A DNA stretch of 64,000 nt. Source: Novilysobacter antarcticus. Its GTDB lineage: Bacteria > Pseudomonadota > Gammaproteobacteria > Xanthomonadales > Xanthomonadaceae. Within the stretch, counting starts at the first letter, position 1. Every line of letters begins with the position of its first letter. A program made the translations under genes and the position numbers. Below are positions 51,208 through 61,201 of this stretch, one piece after another. The notes under the pieces are model-generated. The model did not search any database. It saw only the letters and a list, made by a program, of their open reading frames with translations, and was not told the DNA's origin. The DNA is taken from positions 124,001-188,000 of the forward strand of contig NZ_JAIEUJ010000001.1 of the NCBI RefSeq assembly GCF_019802285.1, written 5' to 3'.

Positions 51208-52569
51208 TCAACGCAGCAGCACCAGCGTCGCCAGACCGAGGAAGCTGAGGAACCCCATCACGTCGGTGATGGTGGTCAGCACGACGCCACCGGCCAGGGC
51301 CGGGTCGAAGCCCATGCGCTTCAGGGTCACCGGAACCATCACACCCCCGGCCGCGGCGGTGAGCAGGTTAATGGTCAGCGCGGTACCGATGACCGCCGAC
51401 AGCAGTGGGTCACGGAACCACAGCAGCACGATCAGGCCCAGCCCGATGCCCAGGCACACCCCGTTGATCAGGGCGACGCGCAGTTCCTTGCGCAGCAGTG
51501 CGCCGATGTTGGAGGAGCCGATCTGGTCCAGGGCCAGCGCGCGGATCATGAGTGCGAGCACCTGGGTGCCGGCATTGCCGCCCATACCGGCGACGATCGG
51601 CATCAGGATCGCCAGCGCCACGATCTTGTCGATGGAGCCCTCGAACTGGCCGATGACACCGGCGGCGAGGAACGCGGTGCACAGGTTCACGCCCAGCCAC
51701 ACCAGCCGGCGGCGGAAGGCGCGCCGGGCCGGGCTGAACATGTCCTCGTCCTCGGCCAGACCGGCGGCGCTGAGCGCCTGGTGATCGGCACGGTCGCGGA
51801 TGATGTCGACCACGTCATCGATCGTGATCCGGCCCAGCAGGGTGTGGTTGTTGTCCACCACCGGGGCACTGAGCCAGTCGTGATCGGAGAACTGGCGCGC
51901 GACCTCGTCGCTGGAATCCTCAACGTCGAACGCCGGTTGCTCGGAATCCAGCAGCCGGTTGATGGGCGTGGACGGGTCGTGGGTCAGCAGCGTGGCCAAG
52001 CCGAGGCGGCCGCGGTACTGGTGCCGGCGGCTGACGACGTAGAGATAGTCGGTGTGCTCGGGCAGTTCGCCGCGCAGGCGCAGGAAGCGCAACACCACGT
52101 CCACCGTGGCGTCGGCGCGCACCGTGACCACATCGGGGTTCATCAGTCGCCCGGCGGTGTCCTCGGGGTAGGACAGTGCCTGCTCCAGACGCTCGCGGTG
52201 CTCGCGGTCCATCGACTTGAGGACCTCGTCGAGCACCGTGGCGGGCAGGTCACCGACCAGGTCCGCGAGGTCGTCGATGTCGAGGTCTTCCACCGCGGCG
52301 ACGATTTCATCCGCGTCCATGTCCGCCAGCAGGCTTTCGCGGACCTCGTCACCGACGTGCAGCAGGACTTCGCCGTCGTCTTCCGGATCGACCAGGCCCC
52401 AGACCACGACGCGCTCGTCCAAAGGGAGCGACTCGAGCAGGTTGCCGATTTCCGCGGGCGACAGGGTGTTGACCAGACGCCGGATCGGGCCCAGCCGACC
52501 GCTGTCGAGCGCATCGGCGAGCAGGCGCAACTGATGCGACGTCTTGTCCTGGCGGACGGTCTCGGCCAT
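51208..52569 (-). CDS. mgtE: Magnesium transporter MgtE
   Basis: A 453-residue Mg2+ channel: N-terminal superhelical domain (residues 20-135, SLPLDERVVVWGLV), a CBS pair (about 140-265) that senses cytosolic Mg2+, and five membrane helices with the pore motif ILMPIVAGMGGNAGTQ. An inverted repeat CGCATCC/GGATGCG (52591-52609) lies in the upstream leader and may be regulatory. No M-box riboswitch was recognisable. Confidence 0.94.
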   Translation of the reverse strand: MAETVRQDKTSHQLRLLADALDSGRLGPIRRLVNTLSPAEIGNLLESLPLDERVVVWGLVDPEDDGEVLLHVGDEVRESLLADMDADEIVAAVEDLDIDDLADLVGDLPATVLDEVLKSMDREHRERLEQALSYPEDTAGRLMNPDVVTVRADATVDVVLRFLRLRGELPEHTDYLYVVSRRHQYRGRLGLATLLTHDPSTPINRLLDSEQPAFDVEDSSDEVARQFSDHDWLSAPVVDNNHTLLGRITIDDVVDIIRDRADHQALSAAGLAEDEDMFSPARRAFRRRLVWLGVNLCTAFLAAGVIGQFEGSIDKIVALAILMPIVAGMGGNAGTQVLALMIRALALDQIGSSNIGALLRKELRVALINGVCLGIGLGLIVLLWFRDPLLSAVIGTALTINLLTAAAGGVMVPVTLKRMGFDPALAGGVVLTTITDVMGFLSFLGLATLVLLR

Positions 52570-52590
52570 GCGTGCTCCTTGTGCGGAAGC

Positions 52591-52609
52591 CGCATCCGAG
52601 ATGGATGCG
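52591..52609. promoter_or_regulatory. Inverted repeat in the mgtE leader
   Basis: CGCATCC (52591-52597), 5-nt loop, GGATGCG (52603-52609), about 22 bp upstream of the mgtE start on the minus strand. A leader hairpin this close to the ribosome-binding site could affect translation. Confidence 0.35.
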
Positions 52610-52717
52610 ATCAGTGTTGTCGGTGGAGGGCTGATTATCCGCGCTGCGGCCGGCGCTGCACACCCACGGGTGCTTCATGGTATTGGTATGCCGCATTCAA
52701 TTACCGGATTGTTCAAC

Positions 52718-53125
52718 ATGGCACCACGTTTCGTCCCCGTTGCGGCAGCGCTGTCAATCACCCTTGCGTTGGCTGCCTGCAGCGCGCCTCCCACGCCGGA
52801 GCAGCTGCCGTTCTTCGAGCCGGGGGTGGAGTTCAGCGTGAATCAGGTGGGCACCGGGTGCACGGCCGACGGCGCCTACCGGGCCAAGGTTAGTTGGGAC
52901 GTTCCACCGTCCATGTCGTCCAAGATCGAGGTGCAGGTTGGCGATGACCGCTCGGGTATTTTCGCCCGCAGCAACGATGCCACCGGCAGCGACGAGACCG
53001 GGGACTGGGTCCGCGACGGCACGCTGTTCGTGATGGTCGATCGCGATACGAAGATGGTGTTGGCGGCAGTGAAGGCCGGACCGGGCAACTGCAGCGCACC
53101 CGTGGTCGAGGCGCCCGGCGACTAG
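52718..53125 (+). CDS. Small lipoprotein, 135 aa, unknown
   Basis: Signal MAPRFVPVAAALSITLALAA ending with lipobox LAACS, then a compact domain (VEFSVNQVGTGCTADGAYRA, VSWDVPPSMSSKIEVQVGDD) with two cysteines that could form a disulfide. An ATG ten codons earlier is possible. Its TAG stop lies on the same CTAG palindrome as the ptsI stop, so the two genes overlap tail to tail by 4 bp. Confidence 0.75.
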   Translation: MAPRFVPVAAALSITLALAACSAPPTPEQLPFFEPGVEFSVNQVGTGCTADGAYRAKVSWDVPPSMSSKIEVQVGDDRSGIFARSNDATGSDETGDWVRDGTLFVMVDRDTKMVLAAVKAGPGNCSAPVVEAPGD

Positions 53126-54843
53126 CCGGCGGCCTGGCGCGCCATCCACTGCTCGATCTGGGCGCGGTCACGGGCGCGCATCAGGGCCGGTGCCCGGGCG
53201 CGCAGTGCATGCACGTCGCATGATCGGATGGTCCGACGCACTTCTAGCAAGCTGCTGGGGTGCACGCTGAACTGCTCCAGCCCTAGGGCCAGCAGCAGCG
53301 GACTGAAGCGTGCATCGCCGGCGATCTCGCCGCATACCGACGCCGGGATTGCGTGTTTCTTCGCCAGCAGCAACACATCGCGCATCACCCGCAGCACCGC
53401 CGGGTGGAGCAGGGTGTGCAGCTCGCCGAGCGCGTCGTTGTTGCGGTCGGCGGCGAGCAGGTACTGGATCAGGTCGTTGGTGCCAATGGCGACGAAATCG
53501 ATTTCGCTGATGAAACCCGACAGGGCGATCGCCGCCGCCGGCACCTCGATCATCGTGCCCAGGGGGACATGCGGGGCGATCTCGTGGCCTTCGCTGCGCA
53601 GCGCGGCGCGGATGCGCTCCAGCTCGGCGCGCACGGTGCGGACCTCCTCGCGCATGGTGACCATCGGCAGCAGGATGCGGACCGGTCCGTAGCCGGAGGC
53701 GCGCAGGATCGCGCGCAGTTGGGTTTCCAGCAGACCGGTACGCGCCAGGGACAGGCGGATGCCGCGCACGCCCATCGCCGGGTTGGGCTCATCGCGCAGT
53801 GCCAGGCCGGTGCGGTCGGCCTTGTCCGCGCCCAGGTCCAGGGTGCGGATCGTGACCGGGCGACCGCTCATGCCCAGCACGACATCCCGATAGGCGTGGA
53901 ACTGCTCCTGTTCGTCGGGAAGCTCGTTGCTGCGCAGGAACAGGAATTCAGTGCGGTACAGGCCGATGCCGGTCGCACCCAGGGCGTGGGCTTCGGCCAC
54001 GTCCTCGCGCGATTCGGCGTTGGCGTGCACCTCGATGCTGACATCGTCGCGGCTGCGGTTGGGCTCGCTGCGCAGGCGGTTGAGCTCGCGCTGGTCGCGC
54101 GATTGCGCGCGCAGCTGCGCGCGGTGGGTGCGCAGGTCCGGCGCGCGCGGTTCGATGACCACGGTCCCCGCGCCACCGTCCACGATCAGCGCATCGCCGT
54201 CGTTGACCCGCTGCAGCAGCCCCGGCACGCCCACAACCATTGGCAGGTGCAGGCTGCGGGCGAGGATCGCGCTGTGCGAGAGCACGCTGCCCGAGGAGGT
54301 CACGATGGCGACCACGCCCTGCTCCTGCAGCTGGGCCAGCTCGGCGGGGGCGACGTTGTCGGTCACCAGGATTTCCCCGGCAACCCCGGTGGTGTCGTGC
54401 AGGCGACGATGCAGGCTGGCGTGGACGCGCGCGATGACCTGATCGATGTCATCCATGCGGCTGCGGAAGTAATCGTCGTCCATCCGCGCGAACACAGCCG
54501 CGATCCGGTCGCGCTGCTGGCGTAGCGCGTAGTCGGCACTGCTGTGGTCGGTACGGATCAGCTCGTCCAAGCCGTGCAGCAGCTCCGGGTCGTCCAGCAG
54601 CAGCGCATGCAGGTCGAGGAACTCGCCGAGCTCGTGGGCCAGCGCGCCTTGGAGGCGGTCGCGCATGGCGTGCATCTCGGTCCGCACCCGGTCGATGGCG
54701 TCATGCAGGCGGGCCAGCTCGGCATCCACATCCGCCGGGTCGATGTACTCGGCGACCACGTCGACCACGTGCGGCAGGCGCACGCGTGCCCGGCCGAGGG
54801 CGCTGCCACGCGATGCCGCCAGTCCGGTTAGTTCCTGCCGCAT
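53122..54843 (-). CDS. ptsI: PTS enzyme I (phosphoenolpyruvate-protein phosphotransferase)
   Basis: A 573-residue enzyme that takes phosphate from PEP to HPr. The phosphorylated residue is His190 in SGSVLSHSAILARS; the C-terminal PEP-binding barrel shows ATGIGLYRTEFLF, NPAMGVRGIRLSL and VCGEIAGD. It is the last gene of the minus-strand PTS cluster. No GAF domain, so this is standard EI, not PtsP. Confidence 0.95.
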   Translation of the reverse strand: MRQELTGLAASRGSALGRARVRLPHVVDVVAEYIDPADVDAELARLHDAIDRVRTEMHAMRDRLQGALAHELGEFLDLHALLLDDPELLHGLDELIRTDHSSADYALRQQRDRIAAVFARMDDDYFRSRMDDIDQVIARVHASLHRRLHDTTGVAGEILVTDNVAPAELAQLQEQGVVAIVTSSGSVLSHSAILARSLHLPMVVGVPGLLQRVNDGDALIVDGGAGTVVIEPRAPDLRTHRAQLRAQSRDQRELNRLRSEPNRSRDDVSIEVHANAESREDVAEAHALGATGIGLYRTEFLFLRSNELPDEQEQFHAYRDVVLGMSGRPVTIRTLDLGADKADRTGLALRDEPNPAMGVRGIRLSLARTGLLETQLRAILRASGYGPVRILLPMVTMREEVRTVRAELERIRAALRSEGHEIAPHVPLGTMIEVPAAAIALSGFISEIDFVAIGTNDLIQYLLAADRNNDALGELHTLLHPAVLRVMRDVLLLAKKHAIPASVCGEIAGDARFSPLLLALGLEQFSVHPSSLLEVRRTIRSCDVHALRARAPALMRARDRAQIEQWMARQAAG

Positions 54844-54849
54844 GCTGGG

Positions 54850-55119
54850 TTACTGGTCCTCGTCGAAGCGGCGCTCGAACAGCGCCGCGACCGCGTCGGC
54901 GACGCTGGCCTCGTCCTCGCCTTCCACCCGGAGCCGGATCTGGGTGCCCTGACCGGCAGCCAGCAGCATGACGCCCATGATGCTCTTGGCGTTCACTTGG
55001 CGACCCTTGGCGATCAGGGTCGCGCTGGATCGGTAGCCCGACAGCAGCTGGACCAGCTTGGCGGTCGCGCGGGCATGCAGGCCCAAGCGGTTGGAGACGG
55101 TCAATTCGCGTTCAATCAT
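54850..55119 (-). CDS. ptsH: HPr phosphocarrier protein
   Basis: An 89-residue phosphocarrier with catalytic His15 (RLGLHARATAKLV) and the regulatory Ser46 (VNAKSIMGVM), the substrate of HprK encoded 1.4 kb upstream. ptsI follows after 6 bp. Confidence 0.96.
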   Translation of the reverse strand: MIERELTVSNRLGLHARATAKLVQLLSGYRSSATLIAKGRQVNAKSIMGVMLLAAGQGTQIRLRVEGEDEASVADAVAALFERRFDEDQ

Positions 55120-55170
55120 GGCAGTGTTCCGGAAACCGTCATCAAGACAAGCGGGTGCGGGTGGGTGGGC

Positions 55171-55563
55171 TCATGCGTCGTCCTGGCGTACGCCGTTACG
55201 CGCGCCAGCCGCTGCGACCGCCGGCAGTTCATCCAATCCCAGCTCCGCGTAGTTCAGCACCCGCAGCAACATGGGCAGGCTGAGCCCGGAGACGCGGTGG
55301 ACGCGCGTGCCCAGGCGCGCCAGTGCGGCCCCCAGGTTACTGGGGGTTGCACCATACATATCGGTCAGCACCAGCACGCCATCGCCATCGTCCGCGCGGC
55401 GCATCGCCGCACTGGCCTTTGGCAACATCGCATCGGGGTCACTGTCGAAGCCAACCTCCAGCACCTCCACCCGCAACGGGAGTGGATTGAGCAGGCCGGA
55501 CGCGACCGCAAGAATGGTGCTGCCGATACCTTCGTGGGTGAGCAGGAGAATACCGACAGACAT
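55171..55563 (-). CDS. PTS EIIA component, mannose-family type
   Basis: A 130-residue EIIA of the Man/PTS-IIA fold with His10 (ILLLTHEGIGSTIL) as phosphorylation site and VLVLTDMYGATPSNLG. No EIIB, EIIC or EIID gene is present, so it likely serves as a regulatory phospho-acceptor, as proposed for similar rapZ-linked EIIA proteins in alpha-, beta- and xanthomonad bacteria. Confidence 0.92.
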   Translation of the reverse strand: MSVGILLLTHEGIGSTILAVASGLLNPLPLRVEVLEVGFDSDPDAMLPKASAAMRRADDGDGVLVLTDMYGATPSNLGAALARLGTRVHRVSGLSLPMLLRVLNYAELGLDELPAVAAAGARNGVRQDDA

Positions 55564-55632
55564 GCGGCAAAGTTAACAGACGCCGGTCAGGTGCCGATAG
55601 CCGGCGTCATCGCGATGCGGCGGAACTGCGCT

Positions 55633-56559
55633 CTAGTCCAGTTCGCGGTGGTGCACCGCGACCTCGTCCCAGCCCTGTTCGCGGGCGCGCTGCGCCATGC
55701 GCTCCGCCAGATAGACGGAGCGGTGACGTCCGCCGGTGCAACCGAAGGCGACGGTGATGTAGCTGCGGCTGGTATCGGAGTGCAGGCGCGGCAACCAGGT
55801 TTCCAGCAGTGCGCCAACCTGATTGGCGAACTCATTCACCAGCGGCTGGTTGGCGAAGAACTCCGCGACCGGTGCATCGCGCCCGGACAGTGGCCGCAGG
55901 CCCGGATCCCAGTGCGGATTGGGCAGGCAGCGCGCGTCGAACACGAAGTCGGCATCCGCCGGCACGCCGTGGCGGTAGGCGAAGGACTCGAACAGCAGCG
56001 AGACGGTGCTGGTGTCGCCCAACGCGAAGCGGGTGATGATGTGACGCCGCATCTGATGGACGTTGAGCTCGCTGGTATCGAGCTGGGAATCGGCCAGCTG
56101 TCGCAGCGGCCGCAGCACCTGGCGCTCCAGCGCGATCGCATCCGCCAGCGCCAGGCCCAGGTGGCTGAGTGGATGGCGGCGACGGGTGTCGGCGTAGCGC
56201 TTGATCAGGATGTCGTCGCGGGTCTCCAGGAAGATCACCCGTGGGTCCATGCCCATCTTGCCCAGTTCGGCGAGCCATCCGGGGATGCTGGCCAGGTCGC
56301 GGTGGCTGGTGCGTACGTCGATGCCGACGGCCAGTTTCGCGGTTTCGGTCTCGGCCAGATTGGCGGTGGCCGCGCGAACGAACGCAGGCAGCAGCTCGGC
56401 GGGCAGGTTATCGACGCAGTAGTAGCCCAGATCCTCGAAGGTCTTCAGGGCGACGGACTTGCCCGAGCCGGACATGCCGCTGACGATGACCAGTGACGCG
56501 TCGACGACCGGTTTGTCATCGGTGGGGTGCGGGGGGAGGGCGTTTTCGGTCTTGTCCAT
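55633..56559 (-). CDS. rapZ: RNase adapter protein RapZ
   Basis: A 308-residue P-loop protein: Walker A in [15 protein letters not shown] (28-35), second half with the conserved [17 protein letters not shown]. In E. coli RapZ senses glucosamine 6-phosphate and guides RNase E to sRNA GlmZ. The gene lies between hprK (4 bp upstream) and the EIIA gene. Confidence 0.95.
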   Translation of the reverse strand: MDKTENALPPHPTDDKPVVDASLVIVSGMSGSGKSVALKTFEDLGYYCVDNLPAELLPAFVRAATANLAETETAKLAVGIDVRTSHRDLASIPGWLAELGKMGMDPRVIFLETRDDILIKRYADTRRRHPLSHLGLALADAIALERQVLRPLRQLADSQLDTSELNVHQMRRHIITRFALGDTSTVSLLFESFAYRHGVPADADFVFDARCLPNPHWDPGLRPLSGRDAPVAEFFANQPLVNEFANQVGALLETWLPRLHSDTSRSYITVAFGCTGGRHRSVYLAERMAQRAREQGWDEVAVHHRELD

Positions 56560-56563
56560 GGCG

Positions 56564-57526
56564 TCAGGGGCTACCGCGTTCCAGAAAGTTGCTGTGCCGC
56601 GCGATGAACGCCGCGGCGGGGTCCATGCCCTTCATGCGCAGGCTGTGCAGGCGGGCCGCGGCCTCGGCGAGCACCGCAAGGTTGCGCCCGGGCATGACCG
56701 GCAGGGTGGTCATCGGCACGTCCAGATCGAGCACGCGGCGCGCGGAATTGTCGCCGGTCAAGCGCTCCAGCCCGTCGGAGTCGGCAGGGCCATCACCGGG
56801 CCGGGTCAGGTGGGTGATCAGGCGCAGGTATTTGTTGCTCTTCACGGCGGTGTCGCCAAACATCTGGCGGATGTTCAACACGCCCAGGCCACGTACCTCC
56901 AGCAGGTCCTGCAGCAATTCCGGACAGGTGCCATCGAGCACGTCGGGAGCGATCTGGGTGAACTCGGGCGCATCGTCGGCGACCAGCCGATGGCCGCGGC
57001 TGATCAATTCCAGCGCGAGCTCGCTTTTGCCGGCACCTGCATCCCCGGTGATCAGCACGCCGATCGAATAGATCTCCATGAAAACGCCATGCAGGGTGAC
57101 GCGCGGCGCGAGCGTGCGCGCCAGCTGGTACTGCAGGTGGTTGAGCAGCTCATGACCCCGCAGCGGTGAACCCCACAGCGGGGTCATCGATTCCTCGGCG
57201 GCTTCCAGCAGGTCGGCCGGGCAGTCCTGCGCCTTGCTGATGACCATCGCCAACGGCCGGAACTGGATGATCCTCTCGATGGTTTCCCAGCGGTGGCGCG
57301 AGTCCAGCGAGTCGAGCCAGGCCAGCTCTTCCGAGCCAAGAATCTGCACCTTGTTGGGGTAGATGGCGTTGAGGTAGCCCGCCAGCGAGGGACGCCGGTC
57401 CAGCGTGTCCACTGCCTCGAGCACGCGTCCACGGCCCGCCTGGCCGGCAAACCAGCGCAGCTGCAGGCGTTCGCGCTGCCGTTCAAACAGGTCCTCGGCG
57501 CTGATGCGGGCACTGGACATAGGCAT
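56564..57526 (-). CDS. hprK: HPr kinase/phosphorylase (HprK)
   Basis: A 320-residue bifunctional enzyme that phosphorylates and dephosphorylates HPr at Ser46. The P-loop is G161DAGAGKS168, His146 lies in [12 protein letters not shown], and the C-terminal signature is [16 protein letters not shown]. HprK is typical of Firmicutes but also found in xanthomonads and other proteobacteria, where it sits beside ptsN, as here (1-bp gap). Confidence 0.95.
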   Translation of the reverse strand: MPMSSARISAEDLFERQRERLQLRWFAGQAGRGRVLEAVDTLDRRPSLAGYLNAIYPNKVQILGSEELAWLDSLDSRHRWETIERIIQFRPLAMVISKAQDCPADLLEAAEESMTPLWGSPLRGHELLNHLQYQLARTLAPRVTLHGVFMEIYSIGVLITGDAGAGKSELALELISRGHRLVADDAPEFTQIAPDVLDGTCPELLQDLLEVRGLGVLNIRQMFGDTAVKSNKYLRLITHLTRPGDGPADSDGLERLTGDNSARRVLDLDVPMTTLPVMPGRNLAVLAEAAARLHSLRMKGMDPAAAFIARHSNFLERGSP

Positions 57527-57527
57527 C

Positions 57528-58025
57528 TCAGGCCACGCTGGGGCAGGCGGGGGCGGCCAACAGGCAGCGGGTCAGCTCGGCGGTGTCGCCGGCCTCGCGC
57601 AGGCGCCGGCGAAACGCGGGGTCGGAAAAGTACTCGGCGAGTTCCGCCAGCTGCTCCAGGTGCTTTATGTTCGAATGCAGCGGCACGACCATGGCCATGA
57701 CCAGGTCGATCGGGATGCCGTCGGCGGCGCCGAAGTCGACCGGCTCGGCCAGGCGCAGGAAGGCGCCACGGCTGTCGTCGATGGTATCCAGCCGGCCGTG
57801 CGGGATGGCGACACCGTGGCCGATCGCGGTGCTGGCGAGGCGCTCGCGCGCATGCAGGCTGTCACCGATCAGGTCCGCGTCGGGGGTGAGTACCGCTGCG
57901 GACGTCGTGTCATCGCCCGCTGGCGTGGCCAGCAGGCGCGCGGCGGCATCAATCACCGCGGCGCGGTCGCGGCTGCCGGACACGATGGCTACGCGTCCGG
58001 CGCTCAAAAGGTCAATCAGGGGCAT
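57528..58025 (-). CDS. ptsN: Nitrogen-regulatory PTS EIIA (PtsN)
   Basis: A 165-residue EIIA-Ntr protein with the phosphoacceptor His76 in [12 protein letters not shown]. It regulates potassium transport, nitrogen and stress genes in other bacteria. It follows hpf by 5 bp and precedes hprK by 1 bp, the conserved rpoN-hpf-ptsN cluster. Confidence 0.93.
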   Translation of the reverse strand: MPLIDLLSAGRVAIVSGSRDRAAVIDAAARLLATPAGDDTTSAAVLTPDADLIGDSLHARERLASTAIGHGVAIPHGRLDTIDDSRGAFLRLAEPVDFGAADGIPIDLVMAMVVPLHSNIKHLEQLAELAEYFSDPAFRRRLREAGDTAELTRCLLAAPACPSVA

Positions 58026-58030
58026 CTTGG

Positions 58031-58360
58031 CTAACCGGTTTCACCGATTCGGGAGAGGCTTTCGGCGCGGCGCGACTGGTCCACCTGCTTGCCCTTGTGC
58101 TTGAGCAGCAATCGGTCGAGCTTGTCCACGAGGAGGTCGATCGCCGAGTACATGTCCGGTGCTGCCGCGTCGGCATGCAGCGTGCGGCCGGCACAGATGA
58201 CGTTGGCCTCGGCGCGATGGTCAGGCTTGTCGAGTCCCAGCTGGGCGCGTACTTCGAAAGGCTGCTCGAAATGTCGTTGCAGGCGGCTGAACTTGGTCTC
58301 CACGTACTCGCGCAGGGCGGGGGTGACGTCAAGCTGCTGGCCATAGATTTCAATCCGCAT
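58031..58360 (-). CDS. hpf: Ribosome hibernation promoting factor (HPF, short form)
   Basis: A 109-residue protein starting MRIEIYGQQLDVTPALREYV, the sigma-54 modulation/S30EA family, with DMYSAIDLLVDKLDRLLLKHKGK typical of short HPF. It dimerises or inactivates 70S ribosomes in stationary phase. Downstream of rpoN by 68 bp. Confidence 0.93.
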   Translation of the reverse strand: MRIEIYGQQLDVTPALREYVETKFSRLQRHFEQPFEVRAQLGLDKPDHRAEANVICAGRTLHADAAAPDMYSAIDLLVDKLDRLLLKHKGKQVDQSRRAESLSRIGETG

Positions 58361-58428
58361 GGAAAGACTCCTTTACCTGGCGACGGGAGACCAGCATAGC
58401 CCAGCCTGAGCCCCGCGAATCCGCCCAT

Positions 58429-59844
58429 TCAGGCCATTCGCACCCGGTCCTGGGAGGAGACGATCCCCATCGCCTCGCGGTACTTGGCGACGGTGCGGCG
58501 GGCAACCGGGATGCCGGCGGCCTTGAGCGTTTCGGCCAAGCGTGCATCCGATAACGGCTTGCGCGGGTTTTCGGCCTGGATCAGCTCGCGGATCATCGAC
58601 TGGATCGCGATGCTGGAGGCCTCGCCGCCGCCGCCGGTGTCGATGCCGGAGGCAAAAAAGGCACGCAGCGGAATGGTGCCCCGCGGCGTGCGGGCGTACT
58701 TGCGCGCGATCGCACGTGACACCGTGGATTCGTGCATGCCGATCTCGGCGGCCACTTCGCGCAGGGTCAATGGTCGCAGCGCCGCGTCGCCGAACTCCAG
58801 GAAGCCCGCCTGCTGGCTGATCAGGCACCGCGCTACCTTCAGCATCGTCACCCCGCGCGCCTCCAGGCTCTTGAGCAGCCAACGCGCTTCCTGCAGGTGT
58901 CCCTTGAGGTAGTTGGCGTCGGCGGCGTCAGCATGGCGGATCATGTTCTCGTAGGCGCGGTGGATGCCGATCCGCGGGCGCATGCTCTCCGAAAGCGCCA
59001 CCCGCCACATGCCGTGCTGGCGCCAGATCACGACGTCGGGGGCCACGTAGGTGTCCTCGGCGACATCGCCGATCCCCGCGCCAGGACGCGGCTCGAGCGA
59101 ACGCAGCAGGTTGACCGCCGTTTCAACATCGGCAACGGCCAGTTTCATCTCTGTGGCCAGACCCGCCGCACCGATCCGCGGCAGCCGCTCGAGATGATCA
59201 CGTACCAGGGTGAGCGCCAACTCCCGCCCCGGCGTGGATTGGTCCAGCTGCTGCAATTGCAGGCTGAGGCACTCCGAGAGGTCACGCGCACCGACGCCAA
59301 TCGGGTCGAAGCGCTGGATCTGGCGCAGCACGGCGACAATCTCGTCCTCATCGACGATCAGCTCCGGCGCAAGGGTCGCGGAAACCGATTCGGGCGACTC
59401 GCGGAAGTACCCGGCCTCGTCCATCGACTCGATCAGCACCACCGCGATCTGGCGATCACGCGGTGACAGGTGGCTCAGGTGCAGTTGCCACAACAGGTAG
59501 TCCTGCAGGCTTTCCGACTCCGCGACCTGATCGGCTGTATCACGGTCGCCGTCGGGGTCTGCGGGTCCGACGCGCTGATACCAGACCTCGCCGTCGTCCG
59601 GGCCCCAGTCCGCTTCCGGGGGCGCGGGCGTATCGCTTTCGTGGCCGGCTTTGTCGCCGGCTGCATCAATGCCGCCGGCGTCCGTGGCGTGTTCGGTCCA
59701 GTCCAACAGCGGATTGCTCTCGACCGCCGCCGCCAGCTCCGCTTCCAGTTCGGTGGCCGACATCTGCAACAGGCGGATGGCCTGCTGCAGCTGGGGCGTC
59801 ATGACAAGGCTCTGGCCGAGGGAGGTCTGCAGTTGGGGCTTCAT
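58429..59844 (-). CDS. rpoN: RNA polymerase sigma-54 factor (RpoN)
   Basis: A 471-residue sigma factor. Region I (MKPQLQTSLGQSLVMTPQLQQAIRLLQM) is Gln/Leu-rich, region II acidic, and the C-terminus has the RpoN box ARRTVAKYRE (448-457). It directs transcription from -24/-12 promoters with enhancer-binding proteins. ATG 59844 is preferred to a GTG two codons upstream. Confidence 0.96.
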   Translation of the reverse strand: MKPQLQTSLGQSLVMTPQLQQAIRLLQMSATELEAELAAAVESNPLLDWTEHATDAGGIDAAGDKAGHESDTPAPPEADWGPDDGEVWYQRVGPADPDGDRDTADQVAESESLQDYLLWQLHLSHLSPRDRQIAVVLIESMDEAGYFRESPESVSATLAPELIVDEDEIVAVLRQIQRFDPIGVGARDLSECLSLQLQQLDQSTPGRELALTLVRDHLERLPRIGAAGLATEMKLAVADVETAVNLLRSLEPRPGAGIGDVAEDTYVAPDVVIWRQHGMWRVALSESMRPRIGIHRAYENMIRHADAADANYLKGHLQEARWLLKSLEARGVTMLKVARCLISQQAGFLEFGDAALRPLTLREVAAEIGMHESTVSRAIARKYARTPRGTIPLRAFFASGIDTGGGGEASSIAIQSMIRELIQAENPRKPLSDARLAETLKAAGIPVARRTVAKYREAMGIVSSQDRVRMA

Positions 59845-59933
59845 GGTCACCGTGTGCTTGCGGCGCGGACACGGTTCCGCGCGGCGGCCTTACATCATGC
59901 CCCCAATGGTCCGCTTCGGTGGGTGATGCAACG

Positions 59934-60653
59934 CTACAGGCGGAAGGTGTCGCCGAGATAGACGCGACGAACGTCCGGGTTGGCGAGCAGTGTGTCCGGA
60001 GCCCCCTGCGCGAGCACACTGCCTTCATTGAGGATATACGCCCGGTCGCAGATGCCCAAGGTCTCGCGCACGTTGTGGTCGGTGATCAGCACACCGATGC
60101 CGCGATTCTTGAGGTGGCGCACGATTCGCTGGATGTCGGCCACGGAAATCGGGTCGACACCGGCGAAGGGCTCATCGAGCAGCATCAGCCGCGGGTTGCC
60201 CGCCAGGGCGCGCGCGATCTCCACCCGGCGCCGCTCACCGCCCGAAAGGCTGGCGCCCAGCTGGTTGGCGACGTGGTTGACCTGCAGCTCTTCCATCAGC
60301 GAGGCGAGCTCGCGCTCGCGACCGCCCTTGTCCAGGTCCTCGCGCAGCTCCAGCGCCACCCGAAGGTTGTCGGCCACCGTGAGCTTGCGGAATACCGAGG
60401 GCTCCTGCGGCAGGTAGCCCATGCCGAATTTGGCCCGGGCATGCATCGGTTCCCCGGTGATTTCCTTGCCGTCGAGCACGATCTGCCCGGCATCGGCCGG
60501 CACCAGGCCGACAATCATGTAAAAGCAGGTGGTCTTGCCCGCACCGTTGGGGCCGAGCAGGCCGACTACTTCGCCGGCGTCCAGGGTCAGGCCGAAGTCG
60601 CTGACGACTTCGCGCGAGCCATAGGACTTGCGCAGGCCCTTGGCAACCAGCAT
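59934..60653 (-). CDS. lptB: LPS export ABC transporter ATP-binding protein LptB
   Basis: A 239-residue ABC ATPase: Walker [10 protein letters not shown], signature [16 protein letters not shown], Walker [15 protein letters not shown]-loop TDHNVRET. Powers lipopolysaccharide extraction with LptFG. The ATG shares a base with the lptA TGA (TGATG); a GTG one codon earlier is an alternative. Confidence 0.96.
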   Translation of the reverse strand: MLVAKGLRKSYGSREVVSDFGLTLDAGEVVGLLGPNGAGKTTCFYMIVGLVPADAGQIVLDGKEITGEPMHARAKFGMGYLPQEPSVFRKLTVADNLRVALELREDLDKGGRERELASLMEELQVNHVANQLGASLSGGERRRVEIARALAGNPRLMLLDEPFAGVDPISVADIQRIVRHLKNRGIGVLITDHNVRETLGICDRAYILNEGSVLAQGAPDTLLANPDVRRVYLGDTFRL

Positions 60654-61201
60654 CACTCGGTCTCCGCTTCGCCGGCGGCTTTCTTCTTATCGGCGGGAGC
60701 GGCGGTCCGCGGCATGATGCGCATGTTGACCCGGCCGTTGCCTTCCCCGCCGCTGGTCACCTGGCCGGTGGTCATGTTGTAGACCACGCGCTCGCCGCTC
60801 AGTGTTCCGCGCGGCTGCTTGATGTTGACCTTGCCGGTGAACACGACGGTATCGGTGCTGACGTTGTAGTCGATCTTGTTGGCCACCGCGTTCATCCGGC
60901 TGCCATCGTCCATCTGCTGGGACATCTTGGCCGGCGAGCCGGTCAGCACGACCTGGGAGATGTCGCCGCCGCGCGCGCGGATTTCCGCCCGCGACGCTTC
61001 TGCGTGCAGGGTGCCCTGGTCGATCACCACACCGCCGGAAAGAATCGTGGGGCTGCTGTCGTCCAGGCTGCCTTCCTGCTTGCCGGCGCTGATGTCCATC
61101 GCCTGGTTGCGGTCGGATTTCTTTGCCAGCGCCGTCGGGCTGGCGGCGACGAGAAAGATGATGAGCAGGCCGATGAACGGCTTGGTGTAATTAGCGGGCA
61201 T
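60653..61201 (-). CDS. lptA: LPS transport periplasmic protein LptA
   Basis: A 182-residue protein with a signal peptide ([18 protein letters not shown]) and an OstA-type beta-jellyroll ([40 protein letters not shown]). Bridges LptC and LptD. It overlaps lptC by 11 bp and lptB by one base. Confidence 0.94.
   Translation of the reverse strand: MPANYTKPFIGLLIIFLVAASPTALAKKSDRNQAMDISAGKQEGSLDDSSPTILSGGVVIDQGTLHAEASRAEIRARGGDISQVVLTGSPAKMSQQMDDGSRMNAVANKIDYNVSTDTVVFTGKVNIKQPRGTLSGERVVYNMTTGQVTSGGEGNGRVNMRIMPRTAAPADKKKAAGEAETE

Noticed and set aside
52570-52717. M-box or other Mg2+ riboswitch upstream of mgtE
   Set aside because: Only a 7-bp hairpin is visible; the leader is too short and lacks the M-box helices. 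mgtE is on the minus strand with its start at 52569.
53122-55563. Fructose or mannose PTS sugar transporter
   Set aside because: Only EI, HPr and a soluble EIIA are present; no membrane EIIC/EIID or EIIB gene lies in the window.
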